Shown: positions 25,288 through 39,621, numbered from the stretch's first letter. The stretch is 64,000 nucleotides of DNA from Trichinella spiralis (GCA_000181795.3 CM012954.1:6011473-6075472), one strand, 5' to 3'. Made by a program: numbers and translations. Notes: generated by a model not told the origin, from the sequence alone.

Positions 25288-28023
25288 AATTTTCCCCTTA
25301 TGCAGGCTGTGAAGCCTACCGTGGTGGGTCACGTACGATTCTTCAGGCCACTACGCGAACAAAACGACGTGACGGGGCACGCCACGCCATCTGCTCTCTG
25401 AGTGCTGCAATGAATTTCTGTCATACTGTAGTATTCAAGCGCGAAAATTACTGTAAATTGTCGATAAACAGAAATTACATTGAAAAAAAATTAAGAAAAT
25501 AATGGAAAACTGATGATTATCATAATAAAATGCTATTCTGAGCTTGAATAAATGCTTTGTGAATAAATGCTGGTTGAACATTACGGAACAATATTTATTT
25601 TTATGTCAGATACTACCTGAAAATCACTATTGAATAAATTTTCATAACTTGAAAAGCAAAAGTGGTTTGCATTGAAAATTTTCAAAGTTGATCCGTTTTC
25701 TATGAAATGTAAAGAATTGTGAAAAAGGCAATTTTAATAAGTTCAAGCAGTATACTTCAACTAGTTACGGGAGCTGCTGGCCGAGTTGATTGTGCAATGG
25801 TTTTCATGGTGAAAAGCTTAATCTGACTGCACTGTTTCTAGTAGCGCCTCAGTCAGTCGGCGTGATCATTCATGCATGATATACATATTCCGGTCAGCTA
25901 TTGTTTCAGGCAGTGCAGCTGTTCACCAAGTGCTATTATTTGTCAAGTAGTATTGGCCGGCTTGAGGTCGCCTGGCGGATATTTGAGAATTGCTCTTGGA
26001 TAGGAAACGGTGCTCTCAGCTGGGTCAGTCATATGACAAAAAAAATAAAAAGTGAATGCAAACGGAATCGCTAATCTCAATAGGTCTGTGAAAGTCTCAA
26101 ATCAGCTTTCCCTTTCAGTATCACATTGTTATTCTCTTTTATTTCCCTGGCATATGTTGAGTAAAAATGCAACAGTTTCGTCGAAAAGTATTCGATACTA
26201 GAATGCCCTAATAAAAAAGGTGAAACGTGTTATTTTGATTACTGTTCATAAATATTTTTAAATAAATGTGTTCAAAGAAGAGGAAGTTATTCTTCAAGTT
26301 TGATGGAAAATTGTTCAATAAGTTAACTTTTTTTCATTGTTATAACTGGAATTTTCAGATTTTCACAAATTATGCAATTGTTTAAATATTGGCGACTGCA
26401 TTCACGGTTATATTTGTATTGCATTTAATCGCACCAGATGGCTTCAAGGTTGCCTGATTAAGGTCACCGTTGACGTGTTTGTTTGCATGCAAGCTAACGT
26501 TAATTAAACAGATTGTGCGGTGGATCGGCGATGGTGGACGTGCTTGGGGTGTAATCAAGTTTTTCAGCATTTCTCGTTCACAGCAGCCGGCGTTCGTAAT
26601 GCTTCAACGAACATTTGAAGAAAATTTCACTTTCTCTTTTGTGAAATTAATACTAAAACGGTGTACTATCAGGTGTAGGATGCTGTAAGAATTCAAAGAA
26701 ATCAAATTTTCCGTTGTTTATTATTTATTTTTTTTAAATTTTATATTGATAAGCAGAAATTTTAGTAATAATAAGCATGTATTCTACACATAATACGCAT
26801 AATACACGGAATATAGTTAAACCATGAATTAGATAAATACTATGTGCATGTTTAGTTATTTGAAATCAAAATTGTTTGTAGCAATATTGATAATCTTACC
26901 AATAAATGGTTCTTTTTGAAGTCGCTACATTTAATGAGCGTTAGTTTAATCGCTCTAATTTTATCTGAACCGTTTATTAATGACTGTTGTCGCACAGAAA
27001 AACATTTTTATTATCTTATAAATCTTCCTTCTGTGGTCAAACGGAACTTTATCTTCATTTAAATTATTTCGTTTCTTTCATTTTTAAAATTTTCTGATTG
27101 TTTTAAGAAAAAAACGAAAAGGAAAATTACGAAAACAAATAGATTGTTTCCACTAGTTTAATGCATATATTGAGATTTAAAAAATCATTACGAAACCTAA
27201 GTATTGTTAACCGATTCCATGATATATTAATTTAACATAGTTAAAAATTTTTAATGCTGTTGTATGGTGTACAATATTTAATTATGCTATTCTGCATCAC
27301 TTTTCTTCATTTATGTTTTAAGCGTAATGTTTGTTGCCATAAAATAGAATTGAAATTAGCAGTAAAAAAAGCCCTGTATACTTTGTATTACATAAAATTA
27401 TGTTTTCAATTTTATGAACAACTTAAAATTTTGAAATAAAATTCTCAAGCAATATGAAGTCAGATACAATCCTAAATAAATATAAAGCGTACTGTAATGT
27501 ATAAAGGTCCATCTAGAAATGTATTTCTAAATTTTGAAGCAAGTTTATTTGTTGATATATTTATAATATGTAAATGTAAATGTTTGTTTGTTAAAATAAA
27601 GGTATTAAATAATGCCGTTTTGTGTTTATGACTTTCATGCATCGTGCATTATGAATGAAAGTAATACTAAAATTAATATAATTTAGGTTATTTAATTATT
27701 TTTTCTGTAATTTGTAAGACGAACACTCTGCTACTGTTGTTTTGCCCACAACAAATATTTTAGCATTTCAAAAATAATTAAGTAATTTTGCAAAATAAGT
27801 ATCAGAAAAAATAATAAATTTTATAAATCCTGTTTTTTGCCTTTTTAAACTATACATTTTATTCAAAAGCGGCTTGGAAGCGCATCATTTTTGCTGATTG
27901 TCTGTTGTTGATAATAAAGTTCCATTACTATGACAAGTTGTAGCCTGCGTTTACCGTAATCATTTGCTATCCGAGTGACGTTACTGCTTTTGCTTTCTAC
28001 GGCGACGTGCTGTTGTGAACAAA
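25288..28023. other. Intergenic region between divergent Myb-tail and RPL12 starts
   Basis: 2.7 kb. I looked for Myb repeat exons (regularly spaced tryptophans) on the minus strand and found none. The last 100 bases before RPL12 are pyrimidine-rich and relatively GC-rich, as expected for a ribosomal-protein promoter. A short open frame at 26470-26688 has no features. AT-rich elsewhere. Confidence 0.5.
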
Positions 28024-29025
28024 ATGCCTCCGAAATTTGACCCTAACGAAATCAAAATTGGTCAGTTTTATAATTTAATTAACTGTAGCACGTTACATTA
28101 AAAAATTTTTATTCGCACGTATGATATTCGATAACTTTAGGGTTTTAAGTTTTGCATATTGATGAGCACTGTTGAAATTTATTTTTGAAATCTTTCAAAT
28201 TATCTTTGTAAAAGCTTTTTATTTTCAATTTTGATTTAATGAAAATTATATTTAAATTATTTATTGCAGAAGGTGCATAGTTATATTTTGTGACTCTGAG
28301 ATATTTTAATGCGGTTTGTTTTTTTAATTTTTTCTTTTTTAAATACTAAATTGTGTTAGTAATAAAAGTTTAAGCACGATATTATTGCAGTTTCATTATG
28401 AAAATTGATTTTTAATTTGTGAAATTTTAGTATTTTTGCGTTGTGTCGGTGGTGAAGTTGGAGCTACAACATCACTTGCTCCGAAAGTTGGACCATTGGG
28501 TTTGGTAATATATATTTTCGGTTGTTTTTCGCAGTGAAGAACTGTGTTTTGTTTAGTCACCGAAAAAAATTGGCGATGATATCGCAAAAGCAACTGGTGA
28601 TTGGAAAGGGCTAAAAATTACAGTGAAGTTAACGATTCAGAATCGTCAGGCGAAAATTGAAGTTGTGCCTAGTGCAGCATCTTTGATAATTCGAGAACTT
28701 AAAGAACCACCAAGAGATAGAAAAAAAACAAAAAACAGTTCGATACTTTCTGTTTTTATAGTACTGTAGTTGTTTTTTGCAGGCATTTTTCTATTTAGTT
28801 CGCCATGGTGGAAATTTGTCTCTTGAACAGATCATTCAAATTGCGAAAATGATGCGACCGCGCTCAATGGCCAAGAAATTAGAGGGCACTGTGAAGGAAA
28901 TTCTGGGTACCTGCCAGTCTGTTGGCTGTACTGTTGATGGGCAACATCCGCATGATATAATTGACAAAATTCGAGCTGGTGAAATCCGCATAAACTCCGC
29001 ATGTAACATAATACAGTTTTGTTAA
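28024..29025 (+). CDS. RPL12: 60S ribosomal protein L12 (uL11)
   Basis: Large-subunit protein at the base of the P stalk (GTPase centre). Exons 28024-28060, 28431-28504, 28557-28737 and 28799-29025 join in phase. It starts [20 protein letters not shown] and contains [33 protein letters not shown] and [20 protein letters not shown], then [34 protein letters not shown] is the nematode-type form. Read through, the last exon ends [11 protein letters not shown] at 29025. A donor (T|GTAACA) after INSA and an acceptor (TTTTTTAG|GA, near 29055) would instead build a TGA stop, giving the family's usual end and about 165 residues. The true stop is therefore uncertain by a few codons. Confidence 0.96.
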
Positions 29026-29529
29026 ATTTCGAGTTTTATAGCTTTCTTTTTTAGGAGAAAGAAAAGAAAAAGGGTTATATTCATTTGAATTTTTGGTATT
29101 TGCTTTGTTAGCGGAGTAAATTTTGATTTCATTTTTTTGTTGTTTGCTATGGTTGAAAAACTGACCGTTACTTTTTAAATGATGCGAGTATTTAATGTGT
29201 AATTTTCAGCTTTTAAAGTTTTCAGCGTCAGCATTTGAAAAACAGACAAAGCTGGTTTGGAATTGGTGCATATGTATTATAACGCTTATTTAAGGTTTGA
29301 TATTAAAGGAAGAAGAAAATTTGGCTGTAATGAAATTCGAACTGTGCAGTTTTATTTATTTGATAAAAATAAAATTATGAAACAGTTTGCTTGTTTGTTG
29401 ATTTTTTTTTCATTAGGTGAATGTCGCCTATCGCTTTGGCGAAATTATTTTCCTACTGCTATGCGAATAAGCATATCAGTAGTGTGTGTGTTTTTAATAT
29501 AGCTGTTGCTGTAATTTTATAGTCAGCGG
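29026..29529. other. Intergenic region between RPL12 and TAF11
   Basis: 500 bases. It ends in AATTTTATAG followed by 7 bases and then the TAF11 ATG, so a 5' UTR intron or trans-splice acceptor abuts TAF11. Nothing else recognised. Confidence 0.45.
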
Positions 29530-30138
29530 ATGGACACGACAGATGCGGCTGCGGAATCGAGTGGAATTTCAGACTTTCACCAAGCTTTGCTACTTATAAG
29601 CAACGAACCAATCGTCAGTTCTGAATCTTTGGAAGAACAGGAAGAAGAAGAAACCAAAGATGTTGGCAAAACGGATGAAGAAGAACAACTGGAATCAGAA
29701 CAATACGTCGGTAGTACAGAAGAAACAAGTAAAAGTGAATCATCTAAAGTCGAATCCGAGTCAGAGCAGCAAACAGCAACCGAAGTCGACGTTGATCGTC
29801 TAAAAATGCAGTTATTAGTATCGAATTTTTCCAAAGAACAGCTTAGCCGTTACGAGATGTTTCGACGAAGTGTTTTTCCAAAGCCATTTATAAGAAAAAT
29901 AATACAACAGACGACAGGCTACGCCGCATCTGCGAACGTCGTCATCGCCATGGCGGGTATAGCGAAAGTTTTCGTTGGTGAACTGATCGAGGAAGCGCTG
30001 GACGTCCGAGATCTATGGAAAGATAGCAAGGAACCCTTGAAACCGAGACACATTCGCGAAGCCTTTCGGCGCCTCAATGCCAAAGGAAAAGTGTTTCCAT
30101 TGAGCCCCAAAAAACGAAATCTCACTTTTGAAGTTTAA
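29530..30138 (+). CDS. TAF11: TFIID subunit TAF11
   Basis: Histone-fold subunit of the general transcription factor TFIID; pairs with TAF13. Intronless, 202 residues. The first half is acidic and disordered (many Glu/Ser, for example [20 protein letters not shown]). The C-terminal histone fold is clear: [56 protein letters not shown], then [20 protein letters not shown], each aligning with human TAF11. A strong acceptor just before the start suggests the mature mRNA begins by splicing there. Confidence 0.95.
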   Translation: MDTTDAAAESSGISDFHQALLLISNEPIVSSESLEEQEEEETKDVGKTDEEEQLESEQYVGSTEETSKSESSKVESESEQQTATEVDVDRLKMQLLVSNFSKEQLSRYEMFRRSVFPKPFIRKIIQQTTGYAASANVVIAMAGIAKVFVGELIEEALDVRDLWKDSKEPLKPRHIREAFRRLNAKGKVFPLSPKKRNLTFEV

Positions 30139-31185
30139 TTTTTTTTATTTTATTAATTTCCTTTTACCATTGAGTGAATTTTTTTTTCGTGTTCTTAGTG
30201 TTCCAAAGTTTGTTTTATCAACGTCTAACCAAAAGAGAAGTTGAACTTCTTTTATATCGAAACAACATTGTGAAATGATTAAAACGAATTCAACATTATT
30301 TCAGGTGCGTTGATTGAGAAAATAAATGCAGTCAATTTTCATTTCAGTAGTAAGTAGTACATGTAAAATTTATTGAATGAAATTGTTCGCTATAAAGTGA
30401 TTATTGTGCTTTTTGTATTTGTACACTTTTATTTTATTTTTTTCATTGACAAATTGTAAAATTATCTCAAGAGGACATTTCTACAGTAAGTATAAATTAA
30501 GTACAAATTGTTAAAGTTACTTTAAATTTTATTGAAAAGATTTGCATTACAATACAAAGGTTCATATAATGAATATTTTGCAGTCGAGTCTTGTCAGTGT
30601 AATTTCATTTGAGTATACAGTTAGCTAAGATTTTTTTCTGTTTTACAATTAGCTGAACAGATTTTTTTTCTATTTTCAATAATAGCTTAAAAGATGCACA
30701 GCAATGACGCGACATATTAGGATTGTTCGAAAAAAAATATTAGACGATTAATTAAATATTATAATGGCGTTTTTATAATTTAATTTAAATCAAATTGTGT
30801 GGATAATATAAAATTTTTGCTTTTTATGCAGCTGCTCTATGTGCATGCAGTACGTAGAAAATGGTAATTTTTTTAAATTTCTACAGTATACTTTAACCTG
30901 ATTTGCGTTTCGTTTTATTTTAATATATGACAGCATACGTACTTGGAATTTTAATGTCTATTATAATATTGTTTTAACAAATGTCTTAATTGATTTATTT
31001 TATTTTCACTTTACTGGATTGCCGGTTTTGGTAAATTAAGTCTTGAAGATCAGTTTGTGGTATTAATTTATTGTGCTGTCAACTTATTAAGTGTAACACA
31101 TTTTTCTACTGAGGTTATTGCTTTCGTCCTTTAAGTTTTATTCAACAGTCGAAGAAGCCAGCTATTTGTTGTTATTCGAAGCATA
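30139..31185. other. Intergenic region before XRN1
   Basis: One kb of AT-rich DNA between two same-strand genes, holding the TAF11 3' end and XRN1 promoter. No exon, RNA gene or repeat recognised. Confidence 0.5.
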
Positions 31186-34100
31186 ATGGGTGTACCACGT
31201 TTCTTTCGATGGTTAAGTGAACGCTATCCAGGCTTAAGCCAGTTAGTTGTCGAAAGCCAGGTATAATTTGGTTTTTATTTACTTTTTTTACAAGTTTTGA
31301 TATTCCAGATTCCAAGTTATGATAATCTTTATCTGGATTTCAACGGTATTATTCACAATTGCTCTCATCCAAATTCCCCAGACGCCACATTTCGCTGTAC
31401 TGAAGTGGATATTTTTACAAATATATTTTCATACATAGAAGTACTTTTAATTAGAACATTTATCGACATATTTTTTATTTTTTATTATTTTCAGGGACTT
31501 TTTCAACTGATAAAACCCCGAAAAGTGTTATTTATTGCTGTTGATGGTGTGGCCCCACGTGCTAAAATGAATCAGCAGCGGAGTCGGCGTTTTATGTAAT
31601 GGTTTTAAGAATTCACGTATGTGACGATTTATTCAGACATTATTATTATTTCTTTATAGGTCGGCGAAAGAAGCAGAAGATAGCAGGTTGAAAGCTATAC
31701 GAAATGGTGAAGTTATACCTGATTCAGATCCATTTGACTCAAATTGCATCACGCCAGGTATTTCAGTTAAATGGTTTTTTATGTTTTTATAATTATTATT
31801 TATGTTTTTCAGGAACTGAATTTATGGAGAGATTGCATATACATTTGAAATATTTCATAAATTTGAAATTGTCTTCTGATCCTCTTTGGCAGAACGTGGA
31901 TGTTTATTATTCGGGTCACGATGTAAATATAATTAGTCTTAAAAGATGCAGAAGTGTTAGATTTTAATTTATTTTTGAACAGTGTCCCGGTGAAGGCGAG
32001 CATAAAATTTTGGCGTTCATTAGATTTATGCGTTCACAAGCCGATTACGATTCGAATACTACGCATTGCATTTATGGATTAGATGCAGATCTGGTAAATA
32101 CTTTTTTCTAATAATAGATAGTAATGTTTTACATATTTTTCATACTTTTTTCCGATTCTTTTTTAATGGATCAGATTTATTGCGAATGATGCTGTGTTGC
32201 ATTCAACACTTGGTGTGGTTCAGCATAATAATATTTTAATGATTTGAGTGCATAATTTGAACTAACGTTAAAAATTAATGGCATCAAATAAAATGCAAGC
32301 GATATATTTATTAGTTATAACTATATTCAAAGTTTTTCAAGTTTTTATCTAAACTGCTTACTGTTTGGTATATTTTTTCGATAAATATAGTTTATTAAAA
32401 TTGTTAATTTTGAAGAAAATGCGCATTGTACTTTTCAGATATTTCTGGGTATGGCTATGCATGAGCCGTATTTTTCCATTCTCCGTGAAGAGGTTGTTTA
32501 TGATAGTCGTTCAAAAAAGAGGTATATTAAATGTGATGATGATGATGATAATAATAATTTACTTCGTTTTGCATATGGACAGTTTGCGTATGGTAGAAGA
32601 TCAGAAGTTCTATCTTCTTCATTTGATTCTGTTACGCGAATACATCTGCTTAGAATTTGAACATCTTAAGGTACGAATGATTGCATGATTTGAAAATTAG
32701 TTTATTAGCAGGGTTGGATGATTTGTCTTTTGAAAATTAAAAATTACTATAGCAAGTGAAGCCGGATGTATATGATGAAGAAAAAATAATCGACGATTGG
32801 ATTTTTATGTCTTTTTTCATTGGAAATGATTTTATACCGAACGTACCTATGCTTATAACAAATGAAAATGCTCTGCCCAATGTTTGGCTGGCTTATCAGA
32901 ATGCTTTTCCGAATATGGACGGTAAAGCCATTTATTTCCAGATTTCAGTTGCATAATGTCAGTAATATATTTGTTAGGTTATTTGAACAACGGTGGTCAT
33001 TTGAATATACCTAATCTGAAAATTTTTTTTAATGAATTGAAAAAATTTGAATACAAAAAATATGAAAATCATTTGAAAGCATGTGGTTGGTTGGAGTCCA
33101 AACGTGCGCAACGTGTACGTTTTCATTTTTTGTCCAGTTCGCCCATGCTTTTTATCGCTTTCTCGTTTAGGATGCACGACAGCAGAGCCGTAGAAAAGAT
33201 CTTTCTGCGACTTCAACAAGTTTAGAAGTAAAAATAGCAGATTAACAAATTTTTTCTATTTAAATATCTTATTTTAGCGTGAATATATATCAGTTTTGTT
33301 TTTTCTTAGATCAAATAATTTTTTTAATTAATAATATTTTTAGATCACTAGTTTCAGTTCTCAAAGTGAAACTGCAAATGGCAGTTCAGATAGTTGTGTT
33401 TTGCAGTCACTGGTGGTGTTTTCTGAAAAACTCCCTGACACATGCAGTTGTGCTTTGGAAAATGATGATGGAACACTCTTTGATGATGATGATGATGATG
33501 ATGAAGACAGTGAAGATGCTGTTGATATGAGATCCGAAACATGCGATGGACTTTATGAAGTTTCGGTTTTAACCGAAGAAGAAAGTGATATGTCATTGCA
33601 TAGTTTATTCCGCAAGTTCAGAGCATCGTATTATAAGAAAAAGATGTCCATTACCGAAGATGATTGGTAACATTAGATTATTCTTGTTATTATTGTTATG
33701 ATTTTAATTTGTCCCTTTCAGTTCTGCATTGCAAAATGTAATCAGAAATTATGTTGAAGCGTTGCAATGGATTTTATATTATTATTTTCATGGTGTTCGA
33801 TCATGGAAATGGTAAATAATATACATAGTGAATTTATTTTGTTTAAAAATGTTTTTTTTTATTTTTTTTGTTTAGGTTTTATGGCTTTCATTATGCTCCT
33901 TTTGTTTCTGATTTATGTGATTTTAATGTGGGGGAAATTACTTTTGAATTGGGCGAACCGTTTTTGCCGTTTCAGCAGCTGCTTGCTGTTTTACCACCTT
34001 CAAGTCGAAAATTGTTACCCGAACCATACCAGGTTTGCATTGCTTTATTTCTTCATAAAATTATAGAGCGCACGAAAAAATTATTCATGAATTTGTCAAA

Positions 34101-37100
34101 TATATACGTATATAATTTAAACAGAAGAGTTGTCAGGCATACGAATTTATTTTTTTTTATTTATGCAGGACTTGATGGTTAATCCAGATTCTCCTTTGAG
34201 CTACGCATATCCAGAAGATGTGGAGAGAGATATGAATGGGAAAAAATATGAATGGGAATGCATTTTGAAGCTACCTTTCATTGACGAAGTGTGACACAGA
34301 CTCGTTTCTGTTTCTTTTAATATTTTTGCTTTTTTTTACTTTTTGCGTTCTAGGAGATATTGTTCGATGCTGTTTACCCGTTTAATGACGCTTTGAAGGA
34401 TGATGAGAAACGAAGGAATCGTTTTGGGAAATGCTACTTATATCGTTATTCAGGTTCACATGGGGAAAGAAGAACAACAACATTTCGATCTTCACTTCCC
34501 GATATTTTCCCGGATATTGAAAACTGCACTTGCGAGTACAGTTATATTCAGCGTAACTTTAATAACTAAATTGCTTATTATTTGTTTTCAAGATGCACAG
34601 AGCTTACTATTGATCACTTTGAATTGAACGAAACACTCATAAAATATGGCAGGTTGCAAAGAAACGAAGAAGTTGGTTCGAAACAGATATGTTTTCCGAC
34701 TTTTTCCTTCCACGATCTGAAAGTATGCATTATTGTATTTTTTCATCATTTAGAAAACATATTGTTACTATTACTATTACTATTACTATTACATTATGTT
34801 GTATTGTAGATAAAATTGAATAAAGCCGAAGTGGATAGTCCACTGTCGTTGAAAGTCTGTTCCAGTTTTAATATGGTAAATATGTATATTTAAATCGCGG
34901 TTGCCTTTGCTTTTTTTAAATTTATTAGTTGGTTTTTTTGCATTTCAACAGACATTTAGCGATGCAGCTGCACTTTATTTGGGGAAAAGAATTTTATTGA
35001 GCTGGCCTTATTCCATAATTGGGCTGTGCGTTAAAGTTTCCACATTGGACAGCAAGTGGGTTTCTTTTTACATTTTTTGCTTATAATAAGAAATAAACAA
35101 TTTTTTTAAAATAAATTTAAATTGCATGTAATAAAACATTTAGTTGCGCTATTTTGGGCGAAGATGGGAATTGTAATATAACTTATGTAGCGCATGACGG
35201 TAATGCAAAAATCATGTGGAAACGATTGGCGAACATATGCGAAGAGCAGTATGTTTGAAACTTTGTTTCTATGCATATATGTGTGTATAAGTTTATATTT
35301 TATTTGAGATATTTGGATAAATTTGGTATTAAAATGAAAGTGAAAATTTTGCTTCACTATAAACTTATTTCCGGATGGAAGCACGTTTTGAACAACAATG
35401 GAAATTTTGAGTTGATTCCATTTTGGTCTGATAAAGAAGCAGAAACGCCGGTGCAATTAGTTTTACCAAAAGTAAGAAAATTATGCAAATAATCTTTTTA
35501 ACTTTGTAATTAAATTTAAAAAAATGATGCTGATGATTCGGTGGAACTTTTGCAGTTTGTAATCGATGACAAATATTTTACCGAGAGACCGATCGAAAAA
35601 TTTGCTCCACTTGCCTCTTACGCTTTTTCACTTCACCGCAAATGCTACGCAGCAATGTGTCAAATTTTGGAATACAAAACGAACATGCGTTTGTTGGTTT
35701 CACTTCGACGTTTTCCCGCCCTACGTTTCAACATAACTCTTGATATGATGGAGGTGAGTGAATTTTGATTATGCTAATGATTGGTTTCAATTTTTTTTTT
35801 AATTTTCTGTATATTTTGTAAAATTTAGGAAACTCTGGCAAATTGGTATTCAACAAGAGAATTGATCGAAATGTTCCAGTTGTTGCCGTCCACGTTGGGC
35901 CGACTGACGGGTTCTTTGCTTATTGCTAAAAATAAGGATTTAGAACGCAAAGTGAATATTGGCTTGAATTTGAAAAGTAATCACAAATCAGCGGAAAAGT
36001 TGGGTTACGCAATGAGAATCGATAGCAGACGTTGGATTTATTCAGAGGATGCGGTGAAATTGATAGAAGGCTACATCCTAGAGTAGGTTACATCTTATTG
36101 TGTTTGCACAATAATTCAAATTGCTAATGTTGATTATTTTCAGATTTCCTGATATCATTGACTATTTGGAAATGAACAACTGCGATGCGGTGAAATATTT
36201 AATAGCTACTGATATTTGGGAAAATGAAAACTGGTACTATTATTATTTTTTTTGTTTTTAGCAAATTTTATTTTCATTTTGTAAATCCAGTCCAGAAGCT
36301 TTTAATTTGCATTTACTTGGCGAAAAATATAATTTGAATAATTGCTCTATTTGCGTGTATTACTCACTGATTGTTTTTTTTTCATTAGCGAAGATAAGTT
36401 GCGCCGAATGTTAGTTTGGTTGAGAAACTTGCCCAGTGCTTCGGCAACATTTGTACCTTTTGGTACAAAGTTCGTAAACTCTGATGATATTAAGTTTATT
36501 GAAAGTGAAGTTGAAAAGTTGACGGTGATTATTTCATTGAGCGTTTTGCATAAACATTCTCCCTTATTTCTCCATATATATATTTGTATTTTTTGAATCA
36601 GGACACATACGAAGATGGTTGGAACATGGACTCGAATTCTCTATTTTTTGTATGGTTTATGCACACACGCACAATTTGCGTGAATATTTATTTGAATGGA
36701 ATGTATTTTTTTCTTTGGTATTGTTTTTCAGCCTTTGCTTTGCTGTGGACCGATTGCTGCGGATCCGGAGACAGATTTTCAACTTTTCGATCGAGTAATC
36801 AACGTACGTGCGGGATGTTGTGTTCCATACGGCATGGCGGGCACAGTGATCAGCCTTCCCGGTGGCGCGAGTCATCCGAAGGGCAATTTGGAAGTGCTGT
36901 TCGACAGGCCATTCGTTGGCGGGATGTCAATTCGTGGAAGCAAGCCGTCCGCGTTCAGATTGCCGTCCTATGCGTTGATCAATTTCACCTACAGCCAGCG
37001 GAAGAAAAAGCAACGTTGCTTGGCGAATAAGGCGAAAACTGACAAACCAAGTGAAAATGAATTATTCCCAACTGGTGGAATTAGCTTTTTTCGTTCCACC

Positions 37101-39519
37101 GCGCATCCGGCTGTTCGACATTTGAATAAGAAGCCGACGACGAGTACAAATTCGTCCGCTTTCCTGAATTCCAAAGAGGCGCATACGTTGATGCACTGCG
37201 GCCGGGGCAGTTATGGGGTCGACGTTTTCAACAGTCGAGCCGGCAGCACGTCGTTCATCTCGCCTACCCATGCTACTGAGCAGATTAAGCAGTGTCTGGG
37301 ATTGAGCCAAGTCGAGGATACAAATTGCAAGCAACAGGATCGTCCTGTGGCTTCGTCGTCGTCAACGGCATCCAATCATGGCAATAGAATCAAGAAAACA
37401 GTATCTCAACCCCACTACCGGCACCAGCACTGGCAACGGCGCCACCACCAACAGCATCAACAGCAGCAGCAGGATGATGATTTTTCCAATAGTGGACTGC
37501 TCATTGATAGCAGTATAAATGTTTTCTATTTTTCTCTTGCTATTCAGTTGTTTTTTTTTCTTTGGCGCATATTTAGGTGTCCTGAGCAGTATGCTAATTG
37601 AAGGTGGCAAGAAGACGACGACGACGGCTACAAAGGAACTGCATAAGTCTCCTGTTAATTTGCCAACTACGCATTCAGCGAAAGAAACTACGATCCCGAC
37701 TAAAAGCACTCCAAAGGTGAGAAATGAGAGAATAGAATTAATTAATTGCACAAACAATGCGAATGAATAATTTCTGTAACTTTTTCTTGTTTTTTTTTCT
37801 TTTATTTTAAGCCTTATTATTTCCGACCCACTGACGAGTACGCTTCTCTCCAATGGAATAGTGAACCTTCTGCGAGTTCGTCATCGCAGCGTCACCACAG
37901 ATCAAGCCATCGTAGCAATCAGCCGAATGTAATCCATTCACTTTGTTGAAGCTCACTCTTCATTGCTGTTCAGTTTTTATTTTCTTAATATTAGAGACGG
38001 AAAGTTAGAAAAGTAGATGAAATAGCAGCTGTTTTGAAGAAACTTCTCGAAGATCCAGAAGATACCACTTCTCAACGTCAGCCGTCTGTAGGGATTTTTT
38101 CTTATTATTATTATTTTTTTTAGATATTCATTTCTTCTATCCAATTTTGTTATTAGGAATTTTAATTTTTGTTCTTTTTTTTTAGAAAAGTGATTCACCA
38201 GTTGGATCTACCCAATTGAGTGGTGCTCAGCAAGATCGAATTCCACGTGACGGCGACATGGAACGTCGACAACGACGGAATTCTGTCAGAAATTCACAAC
38301 AGCAACAACAACAAGCGGCAAGTCTGCATGAGCACGGCGATGAATTTATTTATACATTAAATTAATTAATTGTGTATTTATTGTTGGAATGTAAAAATTT
38401 AGCAAAAATTTATTTCAGTCAATTTTGAAGGATCATGAGTAGTATTTTCTGCACACGTATTCTGCTTCAGTACCAGTAATGCACTGCGGATATATTTCTA
38501 TATTGTTCTGTTGGTATTTTTTTTGAATATTGTTTATCATCATTATTTAGAATCAATCCCCCAGGAGCGGAGGGCAGCTAGAGCGGCAGCAGCAGCAGCA
38601 CCAACAACAACAACAACACCAGACGGATATTGCTGTACAATTAGCTCAGATGGGGATTCAAATTTGTCAAGCAGAAAAACAAAATGAACAAAATGTTGGT
38701 ATTATTGAGCGGTTGCTTTTATTTGTATTATGATTGTTTCGTTTTAGCTAAATTGATCGTCCACAAATGTTGCTGTACGCCGCTTAAATAGAATTGAAGC
38801 CTACTGCTGTTATTAATAGCTTTTTTATTTGCATGAAAAGTACCTCTGTATTAACTGCTTCTTTATATATATGTATATGTATATATAATATAATATAACG
38901 TAAAAAAATTGAAATATTCTCAAAATGTTATAACTGTTTTTTGTAATTCACATTACATTCACAACAAAACTTATTATTTTCTTATTAGCCTTTATCTGTT
39001 ATAAGATCAATTTCAGAGGTAAAACGTCCATATATGTAATAAAGTAGGTAATAAACTTGCACCAAAACAATATGAAGTATTTTATGTGTATGGTTTTGAT
39101 GTAATTTTTCATTGTTTCTATGAAAATACTTGTATAAAATTATTGTACGTTGAAAAGTTTGCTCTAACTGAAGCTTGCAGATGAATCAGTGCGAAATACT
39201 TGCCGAATGTAGTGACGACGAATCTTACAGCGGTGCGAAGGTGAGCGATAGTCGTGCTTGGATTCCTGACCAAGAAACTGCAGTGAGAGATTATTGTTTG
39301 AAGAAATTGTTAATGTTAGTATGAAGCTTTTTTGCATAAAACATTTTCAATCGATTGCAGAAAGAATTGCTGGAAAAGATCAAACAAGGCGGCTATGGAG
39401 AATTGCCAAAATTGGAAAGCACGTTGCCATCGAGTACAGTTAATTTGCCACCGAATCCGCCCGGCAGAAGTAACGTTTATTCGTCATTTGCCACCAATTA
39501 CCCGCAAACGTCCGGCTAA
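31186..39519 (+). CDS. XRN1: 5'-3' exoribonuclease 1
   Basis: Cytoplasmic exonuclease that degrades decapped mRNA. About thirty short exons, over 1,400 residues. It starts [15 protein letters not shown] and has [73 protein letters not shown] and [19 protein letters not shown]: the acidic active-site residues and 5'-phosphate pocket of the XRN family are all there. Later exons give [20 protein letters not shown] and the XRN1-specific D-domains up to [15 protein letters not shown] and [11 protein letters not shown], which separates it from nuclear XRN2. An Asp run with Glu (33481-33515) replaces the acidic linker of human XRN1. The C-terminal tail (37000-39519) is low-complexity with glutamine and histidine runs, poorly conserved. 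Some tail splice sites, such as 39240-39290, could be drawn differently. It converges on CLUAP1. Confidence 0.94.
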
Positions 39520-39621
39520 ATATGTTTATTTAAATTATTATTTTTTATTCATTAGTTTTTACGTACACTTATTGTAAATATAGAAGAAATATCTGTTTTT
39601 TGCTTTCAGCATGTCCTTAGA

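Noticed and set aside
25288-28023. Search for Myb R1R2R3 exons upstream of the Myb-tail gene
   Set aside because: No minus-strand open segment with spaced tryptophans or SANT-like sequence was seen by eye in this stretch.
29577-29834. Serine-rich minus-strand open frame opposite TAF11
   Set aside because: It is the antisense shadow of the acidic Glu codon run in TAF11.
32521-32575. GAT/AAT repeat reading as a poly-Asp/Asn insert in XRN1 ([13 protein letters not shown])
   Set aside because: A donor (AG|GTATAT) and an acceptor (GGACAG|T) bracket it. Splicing restores the expected [12 protein letters not shown] sequence in phase, so the repeat is intronic.
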